From Inia geoffrensis (lineage: Eukaryota > Chordata > Mammalia > Artiodactyla > Iniidae), in the NCBI GenBank assembly GCA_036417435.1, contig CM070910.1, positions 19,223,501-19,287,500 on the forward strand: a stretch of 64,000 nt of DNA, given 5' to 3'. The position numbers and the translations under genes are program-made. Shown piece by piece: positions 46,396 to 58,260 of this stretch; the stretch's first letter is position 1; each line of letters starts with the position of its first letter. Below the pieces are notes generated by a model. The model was not told where the DNA came from and made no database searches. It worked only from the letters and a program-made list of their open reading frames with translations.

Positions 46396-47629
46396 ACTGA
46401 GGCACAAGGAAGGGTTAAGGTTAAAAGAACCTTATCATTCCAATACTAGACAGCTCAAGCTGCAGCCAATGAAAGGAATCCAATTCTGTCTAGACCGTGG
46501 AGTAGTTGCCTATACCTGAGACTGAACATAAACAGAAAATGGGTGACATGATTTTTGAAAATTAATTCCTTTAGATTTTGGCTTAAAATTTGTGGACCTT
46601 AATGTTTCAGACAAAAGCAAGGTGATTTTGATATCTCTTTGGCATGTAAATTTTATAAAGAGGGAAAAATCCACATTTGTAGATACTTGTACATTGCCAT
46701 TGTAATGTTATCAGAGTATCTTTTTGTTGCCATTTGATCTCCCTGAATAACTTTCAGGGAGTTATGTTGATCACAAGGCTAGACATAATTTCGGTTTGGG
46801 ATTAGAATAGGGAATGACTGCTAGGCTTAGATAAAAGCAAGGTCTTAGAAGTGATTCAACTGATGTGCAGTTCTGGATCCACTGTACATCTACACTGCCT
46901 ACCAATGATCTCAGGAAGACAGAATAGGAATGATGGTGGTATTGGGCATAGGAGTTCCCGAAGGTATGAGTAGGATAAATTTATGATATCCTCACTCTGA
47001 GGGAGACAGCCACACCCCTGATGACCACAGGGTTAGGTATTAAACTCAGTGGACTGAGAAAACAAAAAGCTGGGGGAGAGTTAGAGGTAGTGCTTATCTC
47101 CTACTTTTTACACATTTATACAGGAGAGAAAACTCTACTCCTTGGGTAAAAATAGTATTTGACCCCTCTCTCAGGCCTCTCTTCAAGGTAGGATGACTGG
47201 CTTACCTGCTTAGTGGTTTGGAGAAGACTGAGCATGCACAGCTCAGCCACTTTCTCTTACAGAATGTTCTGCCTCCGGGACACACTTTTCTGCCACAATG
47301 TTGTAAGCTAATTGGGACAAGTTTCATCCTTTGGGGAGAAAGCTTCAGTTTTAGATTGGATGGATTCAATTCAGTGGGGAGCTGAGGGGAGGAATAGCAA
47401 ATCAGAATTTGTGTAACTTATTATCGCCATAGGTTCAGCCAAATACTCTAACTTCGCCTTAAAAAAAAGAAAAGTGATACTTTGATTACTATCTCTGATT
47501 CCTTTGTAATCATTCCTGAGCTGGAAAGAGAAGAGGGGTATTATGCGCTGGCTTCTTTCAAATCTAATATATATCACCTATCATAACAAATCAAGATACA
47601 CCATTCACATACTCCAGAACTGTTTTGAT
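46396..47629. other. Unassigned sequence
   Basis: About 1.2 kb with no gene or repeat I can support. Confidence 0.4.
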
Positions 47630-47693
47630 AGCTGGCACAGTCTTCTGTTTTTGTATTCCCAGCATAAAGTAATAACTTTGTCAATTTTTGCTA
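47630..47693 (+). mobile_element. L2 3' end fragment
   Basis: 'tctgtttttgtattcccagc' and 'aacttt gtcaatttttgcta'-type text resembles the last 60 bases of L2 (tttgtatccccagc, ttgttgaataaa). It leads directly into the 62-bp tandem duplication. Confidence 0.45.
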
Positions 47694-47817
47694 AATAAAC
47701 TCACCAATTCCACGATAATTTTCAGCAGTTACATCAAAGTATCAGTCTCAGTTTTAATAAACTCACCAATTCCACAATAATTTTCCGCAGTTACATCAAA
47801 GTATCATTCTCAGTTTT
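47694..47817 (+). repeat. Exact 62-bp tandem duplication
   Basis: Two adjacent units, 47694-47755 and 47756-47817, both beginning 'aataaactcaccaattccac' and ending 'ctcagtttt', differ at three positions (95% identical) with no length change. It ends three bases before the TSD of the following CHR-2 SINE. Confidence 0.96.
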
Positions 47818-47834
47818 AAAAGTATATTACAAGA

Positions 47835-48022
47835 GGGCTTCCCTGGTGGCGCAGTGGTTGAGAGCCTGCCTGCCGATGCAGGGGAGACGGGTTCATGCCC
47901 CGGTCGGGGAAGATTCCACATGCCATGGAGCGGCTAGGCCCGTGAGCCATGGCCGCTGAGCCTGCACATCTGGAGCCTGTGCTCCGCAAACGCAAGAGGT
48001 CACAACAGTGAGAGGCCAACGT

Positions 48023-48056
<34 letters not shown>
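47835..48056 (+). mobile_element. CHR-2-type tRNA-Glu SINE with long poly-A
   Basis: Full CHR-2 followed by an uninterrupted A-run of about 30. TSD 'agtatattacaaga' (47821-47834) and 'agtatataacaaga' (48057-48070) differ at one base. The long pure A tail suggests a relatively recent insertion or tail expansion. Confidence 0.95.
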
Positions 48057-48060
<4 letters not shown>

Positions 48061-48070
48061 TATAACAAGA

Positions 48071-48489
48071 GAAATTATCCCAGAAAACTCAGGTGCTTGT
48101 TCCCCAAGGCCACTAAAAGCATAATACTTGGCTTAACGACAATAAAAGAAAATGCTAATAAACACTTAGGGTATTGAAATCAACATATACTGAAAAGAAC
48201 ACTGGTTTATATATGTCTACAGTCGATAAAGTACCAAAGTCTTTCTCCTCTCTCTATGAAATATAGAAAATGCTACTTTCAGCTATTTTTCCCCTATATA
48301 TCTAAATATAAAAGCACTGAGAAGATATTTAAATAAAAGTTTAAAGCTTGTAACCTATATTTAACAAAGGATCTGGTTACTTTAAATACCTGGTAGGTAT
48401 CATTCAACCAAAGAGTCTTACATGTGATCTAAAAACAGCTGAGGCAAACAGTGACATGTCAGAAATAGAATTGCTTTAAAAGAATAGTC
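48071..48489. other. Unassigned AT-rich sequence
   Basis: No supported feature. Confidence 0.4.
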
Positions 48490-48845
48490 TATGGCATTTT
48501 AAATTCCTTTTCTGAAAATTGCTCAAATTCTTTGTCTATTTTTCTTTGAAAAACTAGTGTTTTTCTTATCAATTTGTGTCATTTCTTAGTTGGTAAGGAT
48601 AGAAGCCATTTGGCATCTCTATTGCAATTATTCTCTCAGTTTCTCACTTGTCTTTTAATCTTATTTATAATGTGTTTAAACATATGCTGTTGTTTTCATT
48701 ATTATGTAGTTATATCAATCCTCCTTTTCCATTGTTAGCTCTTCTATTGCTTTAATGTTTAGAAAATCATTTTCTGTCCAGATATTAAATAAACATGCAC
48801 TTGTATTTTCTTCCAGGTTTTTTATAGTTACAAAAAAATTGCAAA
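48490..48845 (-). mobile_element. Possible old L1 fragment, minus strand
   Basis: T-rich text such as 'ttgctcaaattctttgtcta' and 'tttcttatcaatttgtgtca' has the look of an L1 complement. The family cannot be fixed. Confidence 0.3.
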
Positions 48846-48849
48846 CATT

Positions 48850-49300
48850 TCTTAGAGACTTGAAGAAACACATGACTAAATGGAGAAGCTTATCATACTT
48901 CTGTATGGGAAAAGTATTGCAAAGTACTGATAGTATTGTAAAGGTGTCAGTTCTTTCTAAAATACAGCTCTACATAATCCTAGTCAAAATTCTAAGGATT
49001 TGTAGGCTAATCTCCCAAAATAAATAAACAGGAAAGAATAGGTTCGATGAATATTTATTTTTTAAGATGACATCAAAACATATTTAAAAGTCGTAGCAAA
49101 AAAAAAGTTGTAGTAGCTAAAATAAATGGTAGTAATGTCAGTAAAAGTAGATGAATGATGATAAACAGAAGATAGAGATCTGATGGGGGGGGAAGAGAGA
49201 TCAAGATCACTGGAATAGAATAGATGGCTTAGAAACAGACTTTAAAATAAATATGTTAATATATGACAAAGAATACATCATAAATCAATAGGGGTAGGGA
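48850..49300 (+). mobile_element. Old L1 (L1M-type) ORF2 fragment
   Basis: 'cacatgactaaatggagaag' (48870), 'aaggtgtcagttctttctaa', 'acataatcctagtcaaaatt', 'ggaatagaatagatggctta' and 'atatgacaaagaatacatca' follow old ORF2 after the RT core (aaatggagagatattcc, atcccaatcaaaatccc, gatcaatggaacagaat). Confidence 0.6.
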
Positions 49301-49329
49301 TGGATTTGATCAGTCAGTAAATATATCTG

Positions 49330-50050
49330 TATCATCTCCATGTACTAGGAACCATGAGAGGTGCTGGGAAGAGAAAACAAGCAAGATCCTGCCTCGTTGA
49401 GTCTATAGTCTAGTGGAGAAGACGGTACTACAAGATAAGTAATTACACACATGGTAAAGGAAGATGTGTGGGGCACAATGGGAGTATTTTAAAGCGTGAC
49501 CCAACCTATATTTGGGCATCCAAGGAGGCTATCATGAGAAAGTGGCTTACAAGTTGAGGTCTAAAGCAGTAGATAAAGAGTCATCCTGGCATAGAGAAGG
49601 GCATGGTGAACAGAAAGAAGTTCCCTGTGACGGGAGCACAGAGAATAATGAGAATGTGGTAAAAAAAAAAATGAACCTGCAGAGGTAGGTAGGAGCAAAT
49701 TATGCAAGACTCTGTGATATATTAAATTTTGAACTTTGTATGAGGGCACTGGGAAGCTACTGAAGAATTTTAAGCAGACAAATGATCAGATTTTCTTGTT
49801 TAAAATGGATCAGAGGGGGAACAGGTAGATGCCATGACTAGCTAGAAGGCTATTGGAGAAATTGTTCAAGTAGTTCAGGTAACAGATGATTATGGCTTGA
49901 AGTGTTGACAACGACAATAGAGAAAATAGAAATATTTGAGGACTATTTACAGTAGATTTGATAGAACTCAGAGATCTGTTGGATTTGTAAGAGGGTAGAG
50001 AAAGGAAGGAAACAAAGATAATTATTTAATGAATGGTGTTTAGGATAATA
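49330..50050 (-). mobile_element. L2 (LINE-2), minus strand
   Basis: Long ordered match to the L2 complement: 'gaaccatgagaggtgctggg', 'gttgagtctatagtctagtg', 'aagactctgtgatatattaa', 'actgggaagctactgaagaa', 'ttttaagcagacaaatgatc', 'gctagaaggctattggagaa', 'caggtaacagatgattatgg'. One of the better-preserved L2 pieces here. Confidence 0.7.
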
Positions 50051-50149
50051 GACTAGGTGGGGGGGCAGATGGAGAGTATTACAAAGGATCCTACTTGAAA
50101 ACAGATATCAAAACAACCTCCAGATGGAAAAAGAAATGAAATGTTTAAA
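50051..50149. other. Unassigned
   Basis: Short gap between oppositely oriented L2 pieces; no feature seen. Confidence 0.3.
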
Positions 50150-50660
50150 AAGATAAAACCACCGAATTCCTTTAAAGAATCAGAGACCTCCGAAATATGC
50201 CCCCATCTGCCTATGTACCTACCTACTCCACCATACCTGGTTCCCAAAGTAGCACTGTGTAGAATACCTATCCACCCAGTACTCAGAACTCTCACCTGTG
50301 TCTACACTTTATCCTATATTCATCTTCTCATAAGGCCACCCTTAACATCCCATCTCTATCCACTAAAATCCTACTGATCTGTCAAAACCCAGCTGAAATG
50401 CCACCCCTTCCACAAAACCTTTCCTTGCTCTCCAATAAAGAAAATTTTTATCTTGCTGCCTTAACATTTTACTTATATGCTTTGTACAGTAATTCTTACA
50501 TTCTATCGTTCCGCAGTTGTGTGTGTGTGTGTGTGTGTGTGTATCACTCCTAAAGTCTCACAAACACCTTGAAAGCATCATATCTTTATAGCTACAACTC
50601 AGCCATATTCATTATAGTCCCCATAACAACTAGAACACAGTGCTTAGGATTATATAAAAC
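50150..50660 (+). mobile_element. L2 3' end, containing a (TG)n run
   Basis: 'gtcaaaacccagctgaaatg', 'ccacaaaacctttccttgct', 'cttgaaagcatcatatcttt' and 'actagaacacagtgcttagg' follow the L2 3' end (agctcaaatgtcacctcc, gaggccttccctgac, cctagcacagtgcctgg). Confidence 0.6.
50518..50542 (+). repeat. (TG)n microsatellite
   Basis: 25 bp of alternating TG inside the L2 remnant. Confidence 0.93.
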
Positions 50661-50865
50661 TGTACCCATTTCATCAATTAATTCAATAATAAATAACGAT
50701 ATTAACTTAATTCTAAATAAGTGCTTCCAGGCAAAATCAGATATTTGACCCTTAACTAACTCACCAGAAGTTCAAGTTTTCTAAACCTTATCTTTCTGTA
50801 AGTTATGGGCTGCCTCAGGTCACATTCAGTTCACTTTATATTAACTTCAACTTAAAAGAAGTGTG

Positions 50866-51118
50866 GGGGAAGGGCTAGTTAGGGAATTGGGACTGACATG
50901 TACACACCGCTATATTTAAAATGGGTAACCAACAAGGACCTACTGTATAGCACAGGGAACTCTGCTCAATATTATGTAACAACCTAAATGGGAAAAGAAT
51001 TTGAAAAAGAATAGATACATGTATATGTATAAGTGAATCACTTTGCTGTACACCTGAAATTACCACAACATTGTTAATCAACTATACTCCAATATAAAAT
51101 AAAAAGTTAAAAAAAAAT
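50866..51118 (+). mobile_element. L1 3' UTR stub, 5'-truncated
   Basis: 'ggaattgggactgacatgta', 'ccaacaaggacctactgtat', 'agcacagggaactctgctca', 'aagtgaatcactttgctgta' and 'caactatactccaatataaa' form a typical cetartiodactyl L1 3' UTR ending in an A-run. Only the last 250 bp or so was inserted. No clear TSD. Confidence 0.85.
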
Positions 51119-51429
51119 TAACACTCTTCTTCAAAGCTTGCCCCTGTGTGTCCTCAAGCCTCTGTAAGTCTGCTCTTCCTTTTCTCTTCTCAGATGAAAA
51201 GAGGTAGGCTCCTGGTTATTACTAATTCAGTACTTCAGGGCTACTATTTTTGAATAAATGTTTTACTGCACACCTTTTTGTAAAAATTTTAAAATAAAAT
51301 TTTTTTTTGCTTTTCTTTAACATCTTTATTGGAGTGTAATTGCTTTACAATGGTGTGTTAGTTTCTGCTTTATAACAAAGTGAATCAGTTATACATATAC
51401 ATATATCCCCATTTCTCCTCCCTCTTGCA

Positions 51430-51460
51430 TCCCCCTCCCACCCTCCCTATCCCACCCCTC
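51430..51460 (-). repeat. G-quadruplex-capable tract of the L1 3' UTR (minus strand)
   Basis: C-rich on plus ('ccccctcccaccctccctat'), hence four or more GGG runs on minus. Same tract as 15162-15194 and 32853-32884. Confidence 0.75.
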
Positions 51461-51707
51461 TAGGTGGTCACAAAGCACCTAGCTGATCTCCCTGTGCTAC
51501 GCGGCTGCTTCCCACTAGCTAGCTATTTTACATTTGGTAGTGTATATATGTCCATGCCACTCTCTCACTTTGTCACAGCTTACCCTTCCCCCTCCCCGTA
51601 TCCTCAAGTCCATTCTCTAGTAGGTCTGTGTCTTTATTCTCATCTTGCCCCTAGACTCTTCATGACCATTTTTTTTTTAGAATACATATATATGTGTTAG
51701 TATACCC

Positions 51708-52610
51708 AGACACTATCAAACTCTTAGAGGAAAACATAGGCAGAACACTCTATGACATAAATCACAGCAAGATCCTTTTTGACCCACCTCCTAGAGAAAT
51801 GGAAATAAAAACAAAAATAAACAAATGGGACCTAATGAAACTTCAAAGATTTTGCACAGCAAAGGAAACCATAAACAAGACCAAAAGACAACCCTCAGAG
51901 TGGGAGAAAATATTTGCAAATGAAGCAACTGACAAAGGATTAATCTCCAAAATTTATAAGCAGCTCATGCAGCTCAATATCAAAAAAACAACCGAATCCA
52001 AAAATGGGCAGAAGACCTAAATAGACATTTCTCCAAAGAAGATATACAGATTGCCAACAAACACATGAAAGAATGCTCAACATCATTAATCATTAGAGAA
52101 ATGCAAATCAAAACTACAATGAGGTATCACCTCACACCAGTCAGCATGGCCATCATTAAAAAGTCTACAAACAATAAATGCTGGAGAGGGTGTGGAGAAA
52201 AGGGAACCCTCTTGCCCTGTTGGTGGGAATGTAAATTGATACAGCCACTATGGAGAACAATGTGGAAGTTCCTTAAAAAACTAAAAGTAGAACTACCATA
52301 CCACCTCACAATCCCACTACTGGGCATATACCCTGAGAAAACCATAATTCAAAAAGAGTCATGTACCAAAATGTTCATTGCAGCTCTATTTACAATAGCC
52401 AGGACATGGAAGCAACCTAAGTGTCCATCAACAGATGAATGGATAAAGAAGATGTGGCACATATATACAATGGAATATTACTCAGCCATAAAAAGAAACG
52501 AAATTGAGTTATTTGTAGTGAGGTGAATGGACCTAGTGTCTGTCATACAGAGTGAAGTAAGTCAGAAAAATGAAAACAAATAGCATATGCTAACACATAT
52601 ATATGGAATC
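51708..52610 (+). pseudogene. L1 ORF2 C-terminal fragment (inverted segment)
   Basis: The plus-strand frame begins [20 protein letters not shown] and runs through the ORF2 C-terminal region. Loss of four bases near 51985 shifts the frame, which resumes as [18 protein letters not shown] (52065), and a TGG-to-TGA change stops it at 52524-52526. The cysteine-rich segment reads [19 protein letters not shown], with the motif histidine replaced by proline. Endonuclease and RT are absent. Its sequence is closer to the 8.2-kb L1 than to the 27.8-kb copy. Confidence 0.88.
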
Positions 52611-52670
52611 TGCATATCTTTAATATAACGCAGACCTCTCTCTAAGCTTTCATTTTTTTTTCTTGGTTAT

Positions 52671-52718
52671 CATTCTCCTCTCTCTCCCTCTCCCTCTCTT
52701 TCTCTCTCTCTCTCCCTA
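52671..52718 (+). repeat. CT-rich simple repeat
   Basis: About 48 bp of ctctctccctct-type sequence, just after the inverted L1. Confidence 0.85.
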
Positions 52719-52727
52719 GTTTTTTCT

Positions 52728-52920
52728 TTTGAAATAATTTCAGATGTACAGAATACAGTAATAATTTCTGCAGACCCCCCAGATTCCCCAAGTGTTAATA
52801 TTTCATCACAATTGCTTTACCGTTTTCCCATTCCCACCCCCAACCATTTGTGAGCAAGTTGCAGTCATATTGCCCCTTTATCTCAAAGAACTTTAGTAAC
52901 TCAATGTGTTTTAAATGATG
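52728..52920 (+). mobile_element. Old L1-type or related repeat
   Basis: 'tttgaaataatttcagatgt', 'ccccaagtgttaatatttca', 'gtgagcaagttgcagtcata' and 'ttgcccctttatctcaaaga' match a common old mammalian repeat block (tttgaaataatttcaaactt, gagagtaagttgcagacatcatgcccctttacc). Family and orientation are uncertain. Confidence 0.5.
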
Positions 52921-55604
52921 CTTTGCCATGATGGACATTGTTCTGCTCGGCCCTTGGTTATCTACTCTCATGGGATGCTACTGCATCACCCTTCACTACC
53001 ACCAAGAGCAAGGCTGCTCAGGTGCTGCTCTCCCAGCCATCGCCACATCCCTCCTGGGCACTTGGAAAACATTTAGCTGCTTCCGCTCCACTGAGGATTG
53101 TGGGAGATTCTGTGGGAATGCGTAAGGTAGTCCAAAGCTAACTATGAGCAGACAGATAGCAGTGTGCTCATCACCCTCACTGAGGTACAGAGAATCATAA
53201 ATTGTCTTAGCCCTGTATGCCTGGACACCAACAGCCTTTTCTACTCGTTTGCTTCCAAGACACAGTTGGGAACACAAAAAGATAGTCTGGTTGCCTGCAT
53301 TCCCCCTTCTTCTTTCCACCCACTGTGCTCCACCCCATTTTCTCAAACCTAGATCCTCTCTGCTCTGAGATCCCCCAAAACTATCTGAGGGCTGCAGGTT
53401 CAGCCCAGGGGAGTATGGTAGGGTAGAGGGTCCTTATTCGGGAACCCACACGTCTAACCCTTTTGTTTACCTTGTAGCTTTCTCCCTTCTTTCATCACAT
53501 AAGGATGCTTTCTAGTTTCAGGAATGAAGAACTGGCTCTCCTTGCATCATATTTCTATGTTTTGTGTCTCCACCTCAGCTCCTCCACCAGGACCTAAGCT
53601 TTTGAAACACAAAAGGTAAGATTTAATATCTTTGCTTACGTGTTTTTTACCTTTCCTTCTTTGAAGCAGTGTAGCCAGAAGCTTGTATACTCAGAAGAAA
53701 GAGAGGAAAGTAATTGGTTAATACTTCAAAGTATTATCACGCCACCCACGTGATAGTATATATAAAATTTTTATGTTAGCAAAACGCATAAAATAGTGAG
53801 TAAACATATATATGCTACATTGACCTCAACATCAGCTTCTTGTACATCCTAACAAAGTAAAATCACCATCCCCAGTGGAAGCTATGACTCTGTCTCTGCA
53901 AAATTTCTTGAAGATACTGTAGTTCTTTGAGCCACCCAAATCATACATTTACCAACTTTATTGGTGGCAGTCAGCCACTGCTATGCTCACTTTACATTTA
54001 TGCGTTGTCACTGTGGCAAATCTCTAAAGAAGACTTACGAGAGTCTCTCAAGCCTCATTTTCACTGAAGAGAATGAGAACAAAGTACAAAGTAAAATCCA
54101 GTTTTCTGTTTCACCACCCTTAGCTGCTTCTTAACCTCTCCAAAGCTTTAAAGAGATTGGATGGATGTGAACCAAAAGGCAATGAAAACGAAAATTCTAG
54201 TTGATAGTTCCTCTACAACTCTTGGCTTTAAAAGACAACATCAGTCTGCTTTTCATTTCTGATGATCCATGAGCTATTAATGTTATATATCCTCACAATT
54301 GAGAAGACATGGCTCTTACTGATTGCTTAAAAAGAAAAGACATGTTCAGTGCTTTTTGCACTCAAGAGTCCTTGCTCTGCGTTTCTGGGTACCATATAGA
54401 AGGGCAAGAGGGTGTGGGCTTGGACAGACTCCCTACCTGTGCCTTAGTTTTCTCTCATATAGTTAAAAAGAAGTATTATTTTTTGAGTATTGGAACAAGA
54501 TAAGTTTTAATAATGGGAGTGTTTCTTATAAAGTTTCAACAATTTAAAAACAAATAAACAGGAAAACTGTTATCCAACAACCTGCTCCAATAAGGAAGAT
54601 TAATTTTGAGGCTTTTCTTCAGAGGAGTTTGCCTCCTTTCTTCTTTCTCCCCTTTCTTCTCTCCCATTTTATTCACAGAGGGCCTTCCTATCCCACCCAT
54701 CACCTCAAAGTTGCACAAATCTCATATCCAAGGCACTGAATGGGATGCTGCTTTTAAACTAAGAGTCGCCCCGGAAACTGCATATTATCATCTTGATATC
54801 CAGCACATGAGCTTTGCAACCAGTGTTTCTATGCAACACCTATTAGAATGGTAATGGTACCATGTTCTTAGAACCATAACAAAGGCTCTATGAAACAAAA
54901 CATGAGATTGGGATTATTAAAGTGTTCCAACAACAATCATTTTCTAAGTTCTTGTTGAAATAGTTTTAAATACTATAAATAATAATAAATAAGATAATTT
55001 TGCCCCATGTATCATACAAGTGTACTATATCTAGTGATAATATAAATCTTTCTTTACCTCTACATCAACAATTAATGCCAGTGGAGTGGTGATAAATGCA
55101 TTCCCTTCATTTTCTTTAACATCTCTGTCCCAGCATTTTAGGACTATCAGTGACTCACAGCAGACATTGGCTGAACCAACACATATCCAAATACCGGTCT
55201 TTGCACTGGGGCTGAACAGCCAGTAAGTATCTTTCATTTTTTAAAACAATGTATTTCCACAGCTGCTATCTCAAGTGAGTTATTCATTTGGAGGTCTTTC
55301 AGACTGCCATCAGAAACAACACAGAGAAGCCATTTCAGACACGGCACAGAAGAATTTAGCAAGAAAAACCCTGTCTTTGATCTTCCATCACACTAGCAGA
55401 TCTCAACCTGAAAAATAATGAAGGTGCTTCATATGTGATGTTACACTAAACACTAGGAAACATTTCCAACCCGTGTAAAATTTTTGCTGATAATGCCTAC
55501 TCCTTTCACAACAAACAAAACAGAACAAAAAAAAAGGAAATCTTTTTCCTAATAATGTTCATTTGCTTATATTTTGTTGAATGTGTCAACTAAACTAGCA
55601 TCTG
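52921..55604. other. Unassigned sequence, about 2.7 kb
   Basis: No gene or repeat recognised. Short open frames (52928-53125, 52996-53346 minus, 54309-54503, 54606-54854) have no known domains. Confidence 0.4.
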
Positions 55605-55821
55605 GGGCTTCCCTGGTGGCGCAGTGGTTGAGAGTCCGCCTGCCGATGCAGGGGACGCGGGTTCGTGCCCCGGTCCAGGAAGATCCCACATGCCACGGAG
55701 CGGCTGGGCCCATGAGCCATGGCCACTGAGCCTGCGCGTCCGGAGCCTGTGCTCCGCAACGGGAGAGGCCACAACAGTGAGAAGCCCGCATATCGCAAAA
55801 AAAAACAACAACAAAAACAAA
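55605..55821 (+). mobile_element. CHR-2-type tRNA-Glu SINE
   Basis: Full CHR-2 from 'gggcttccctggtggcgcag' to an A-rich tail with caacaacaaa units. A perfect 13-bp TSD 'aaactagcatctg' is at 55592-55604 and 55822-55834. Long frames on both strands cross it but are GC artefacts. Confidence 0.97.
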
Positions 55822-55834
55822 AAACTAGCATCTG

Positions 55835-57689
55835 CTTTGTAGAAGGAACTAAGCAAAACCCAGTGTATCGTTTTAACATGGAACACCTTTGTCCACTGTC
55901 TGCATTTTCTCCCCCACGTGGCTTAGGATCTGTTCTTTTCTGGGCCGTCTTCATCAGCTGCCCTTCTGGTTCCTCTGATCAGCACAACAAACACTGAGTC
56001 ACTCTGCCTTGCCTTGACCTCTTAGTCCAAGTCCTTCTGCCTACGTGAAGTAGAGAAGTAGCTCTGTGCCCAGACCAGTGCCTGGTATATGAAGGCATTC
56101 AGTAAATCTGTGTGGATGTAAAAAATGAGCCAGTTAATTTAGAAATAATTTTTGAAGGTGAGGGGATTTCTTCTGAATTTCCTGGTAAAAATTTAGGTGA
56201 AGCTAGATTTTTGCCTCTTCACTATTTAGATATGAAATTTATTCTCTAATTTTTGTAAGCAGAGGATAATTTGCTATTATTTTTATTCCTTCTGAAATTC
56301 AACAGATACCTATCGATATCTCTGATGCTCAGTCCAGACAGTGTTTGTTCTGCTGCACCAGTCTGCTCCTCGAAGTTGCCTTTGTGTTGTGGAAAATTTC
56401 TGTCCCCTCGGGGCTGAAGTGGAGCAGCAGTGATTGAGGAGATGGAAAAGGGAAGTAAGAAGGACAGTGCAAGAAGAGAAGTGGATAAGTTTAGGCTCTG
56501 GAACAGAGCAGCAACGGACTAAAACCCACTTGGGTGGAAGTAAAATATCTTGCTGCCCTCTTCCATCTCCGGTACCCCCATGAGGGGCTACTATCCAAGT
56601 AATATATGAAAGGAATAGATGTATTGTGTGTACCTGTCTGCACATGCCTTAGCAATGATGGTATGGATAATTCATATTTCTATTTAAATCACAATGCTCA
56701 GTGTTCTCAAGTCTATTTACTGGAAAGTTGGGCGCCACATATTTCTGTTTTAAATATGTATCACTCACTCCATACTGTGGCTTCAATCACAAAAGGCATA
56801 ATAAATTTAATTGAAAATGAGAAAGGTAAATTAAGGGTCATTTTTAATCACAATTCCAAAAGAATAGCAATTGACAAGCATGACCAACTCAGGACAAGGC
56901 TGATAATACACGCATAGCAAAGGTTCCTTTTTGAAATTTGCAGTAAGTCTAATAATTCATGTGAGGGCTTGCACAGAAGAGGCTTCGCAAGCATGCCAAG
57001 TGTTGAGCAGCTACCATGCTTCTTAGCAGAATACTGAGTTAGAGCTCTCAAGAAGCCTTGAAATGCCCTTGTTTAAATTTTATCATCAAAACCTAGTAAT
57101 CTTAACAGTTTGTAGATAACCAGTAAGTATCTCTCACTCATAAATTTTAAAATGAGAGTATATGTAACTGTGTGTGTGTCATTGGTAGGTACAGACAAAT
57201 AAAAATCTGCATGTTCTAACTAGTCCCTGATCCATGGGGAGGTTCCTGGTTTCCCACAAGGAATCTCTCAGCACCTGGCAAGGCCCATAAATAATAGACC
57301 CCTGCATCCCTAGAAATAATATCTTAGCGTCAGTCACTTTCTTTCCCCACTTTTATACCCCTACTTTCCCCATACCTTGTCCAAGTTCACTGTCTTATAG
57401 GAATGAAAAATCAGAACCTGACTGTCCTACGGAAATGGCCTGGTGGACGCCATTCTCACAATAGTGTATATACATCATTAACACTGCATGAATCTCCCAG
57501 GCAGATGAGAAGGTGGGGGCTAAAATGCCTGGTCCACAGCTTTGTTCTCCAGAAGAGGTACTATTTCCTAATTTATACAGATACCATCTGCCAAGAAGCA
57601 GCTCATCTGTCAGTCTCTCCCACGAGCTCCAAAATTTTATACACAGCTAACCACCCAAAATCTCCACTCCAATGTTGAAAGGCATTACA
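55835..57689. other. Unassigned sequence, about 1.9 kb
   Basis: No gene supported. A short L2/MIR-like end ('accagtgcctggtatatgaa', about 56060-56115) is possible. Confidence 0.4.
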
Positions 57690-58260
57690 TGACCTAAACT
57701 GAGCTCTAATCCTGCCTCCAAACTTCATACTTCCAATTACTCATGCCCAAATACTTGGAATCATCCCTGAGTCTTCTTCCTCACACCCACATCCAAACTA
57801 TCAGGAAATCCTTGGGCTGTACCTTTCAAACATAGCCAGAATCCAGCAACTTTTTGCCACTTTCACTGCTACCACCCAAGTCAACGTCCTGTTTCACCTG
57901 GAACATTGCAATAGGCTTCTAATCAGATTCCTGGTATCCTCCTTTGCTGCCATAATGTATTCTCAATATAGTTGCCATATAGTTACCAGACTTTCTATGA
58001 AAATAAAATCCCAGAAGTTCTCAATTTCACCTGCATTAAAAAGTCAAGTCCCACTAATGGCTCACAAAGCCTCTCATGGGCTGTTTCCTTGTTCTTCTCT
58101 GACCTCACTCCCTTCTACTCTCCCCCTCGCTCACTCACTCTGTACCAGAAAAATGGCCACCTTCCTGTTTCTCAAATACACCGGTCATGTTCCCACCTCA
58201 GGGTCTTTGTACTGAACCCTAAACTCAAAACACAAATATCTGCATGACTGATTATTTCAT
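57690..58260 (+). mobile_element. L2 3' region, part 1 (interrupted)
   Basis: Ordered L2 text: 'cttggaatcatccctgagtc', 'cacacccacatccaaactat', 'ctttcactgctaccacccaa', 'cattgcaataggcttctaat', 'ctctccccctcgctcactca', 'gttcccacctcagggtcttt', 'atatctgcatgactgattat'. It stops at 58260 and continues at 58566. Confidence 0.75.

Larger units (their letters stand above)
51301..52610 (-). mobile_element. L1 with 5' inversion (twin-priming type), minus strand
   Basis: The left part (51301 to about 51704) is the minus-strand 3' UTR, beginning with a T-rich run (the poly-A complement) and 'aacatctttattggagtgta'. The right part (about 51708-52610) is the adjoining 3' end of ORF2 on the plus strand. The two parts are neighbours in L1 coordinates and share about 23 bp at the ORF2/3' UTR boundary (51681-51704 on minus, 52587-52610 on plus). 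This is the arrangement left by twin priming. No convincing TSD; a weak ttatattaaag/ttattttaaaa pair is possible. Confidence 0.88.

Noticed and set aside
51301..52610. Two separate L1 insertions in opposite orientation
   Set aside because: The two parts are adjacent in L1 coordinates, have a single T-run end and no A tail at the joint or right end; one 5'-inverted element explains all of this.
55595..55954. 119-codon minus-strand frame and similar ones over each CHR-2 SINE
   Set aside because: The same peptide-like text appears at every SINE copy in several frames; it is GC-rich SINE sequence.
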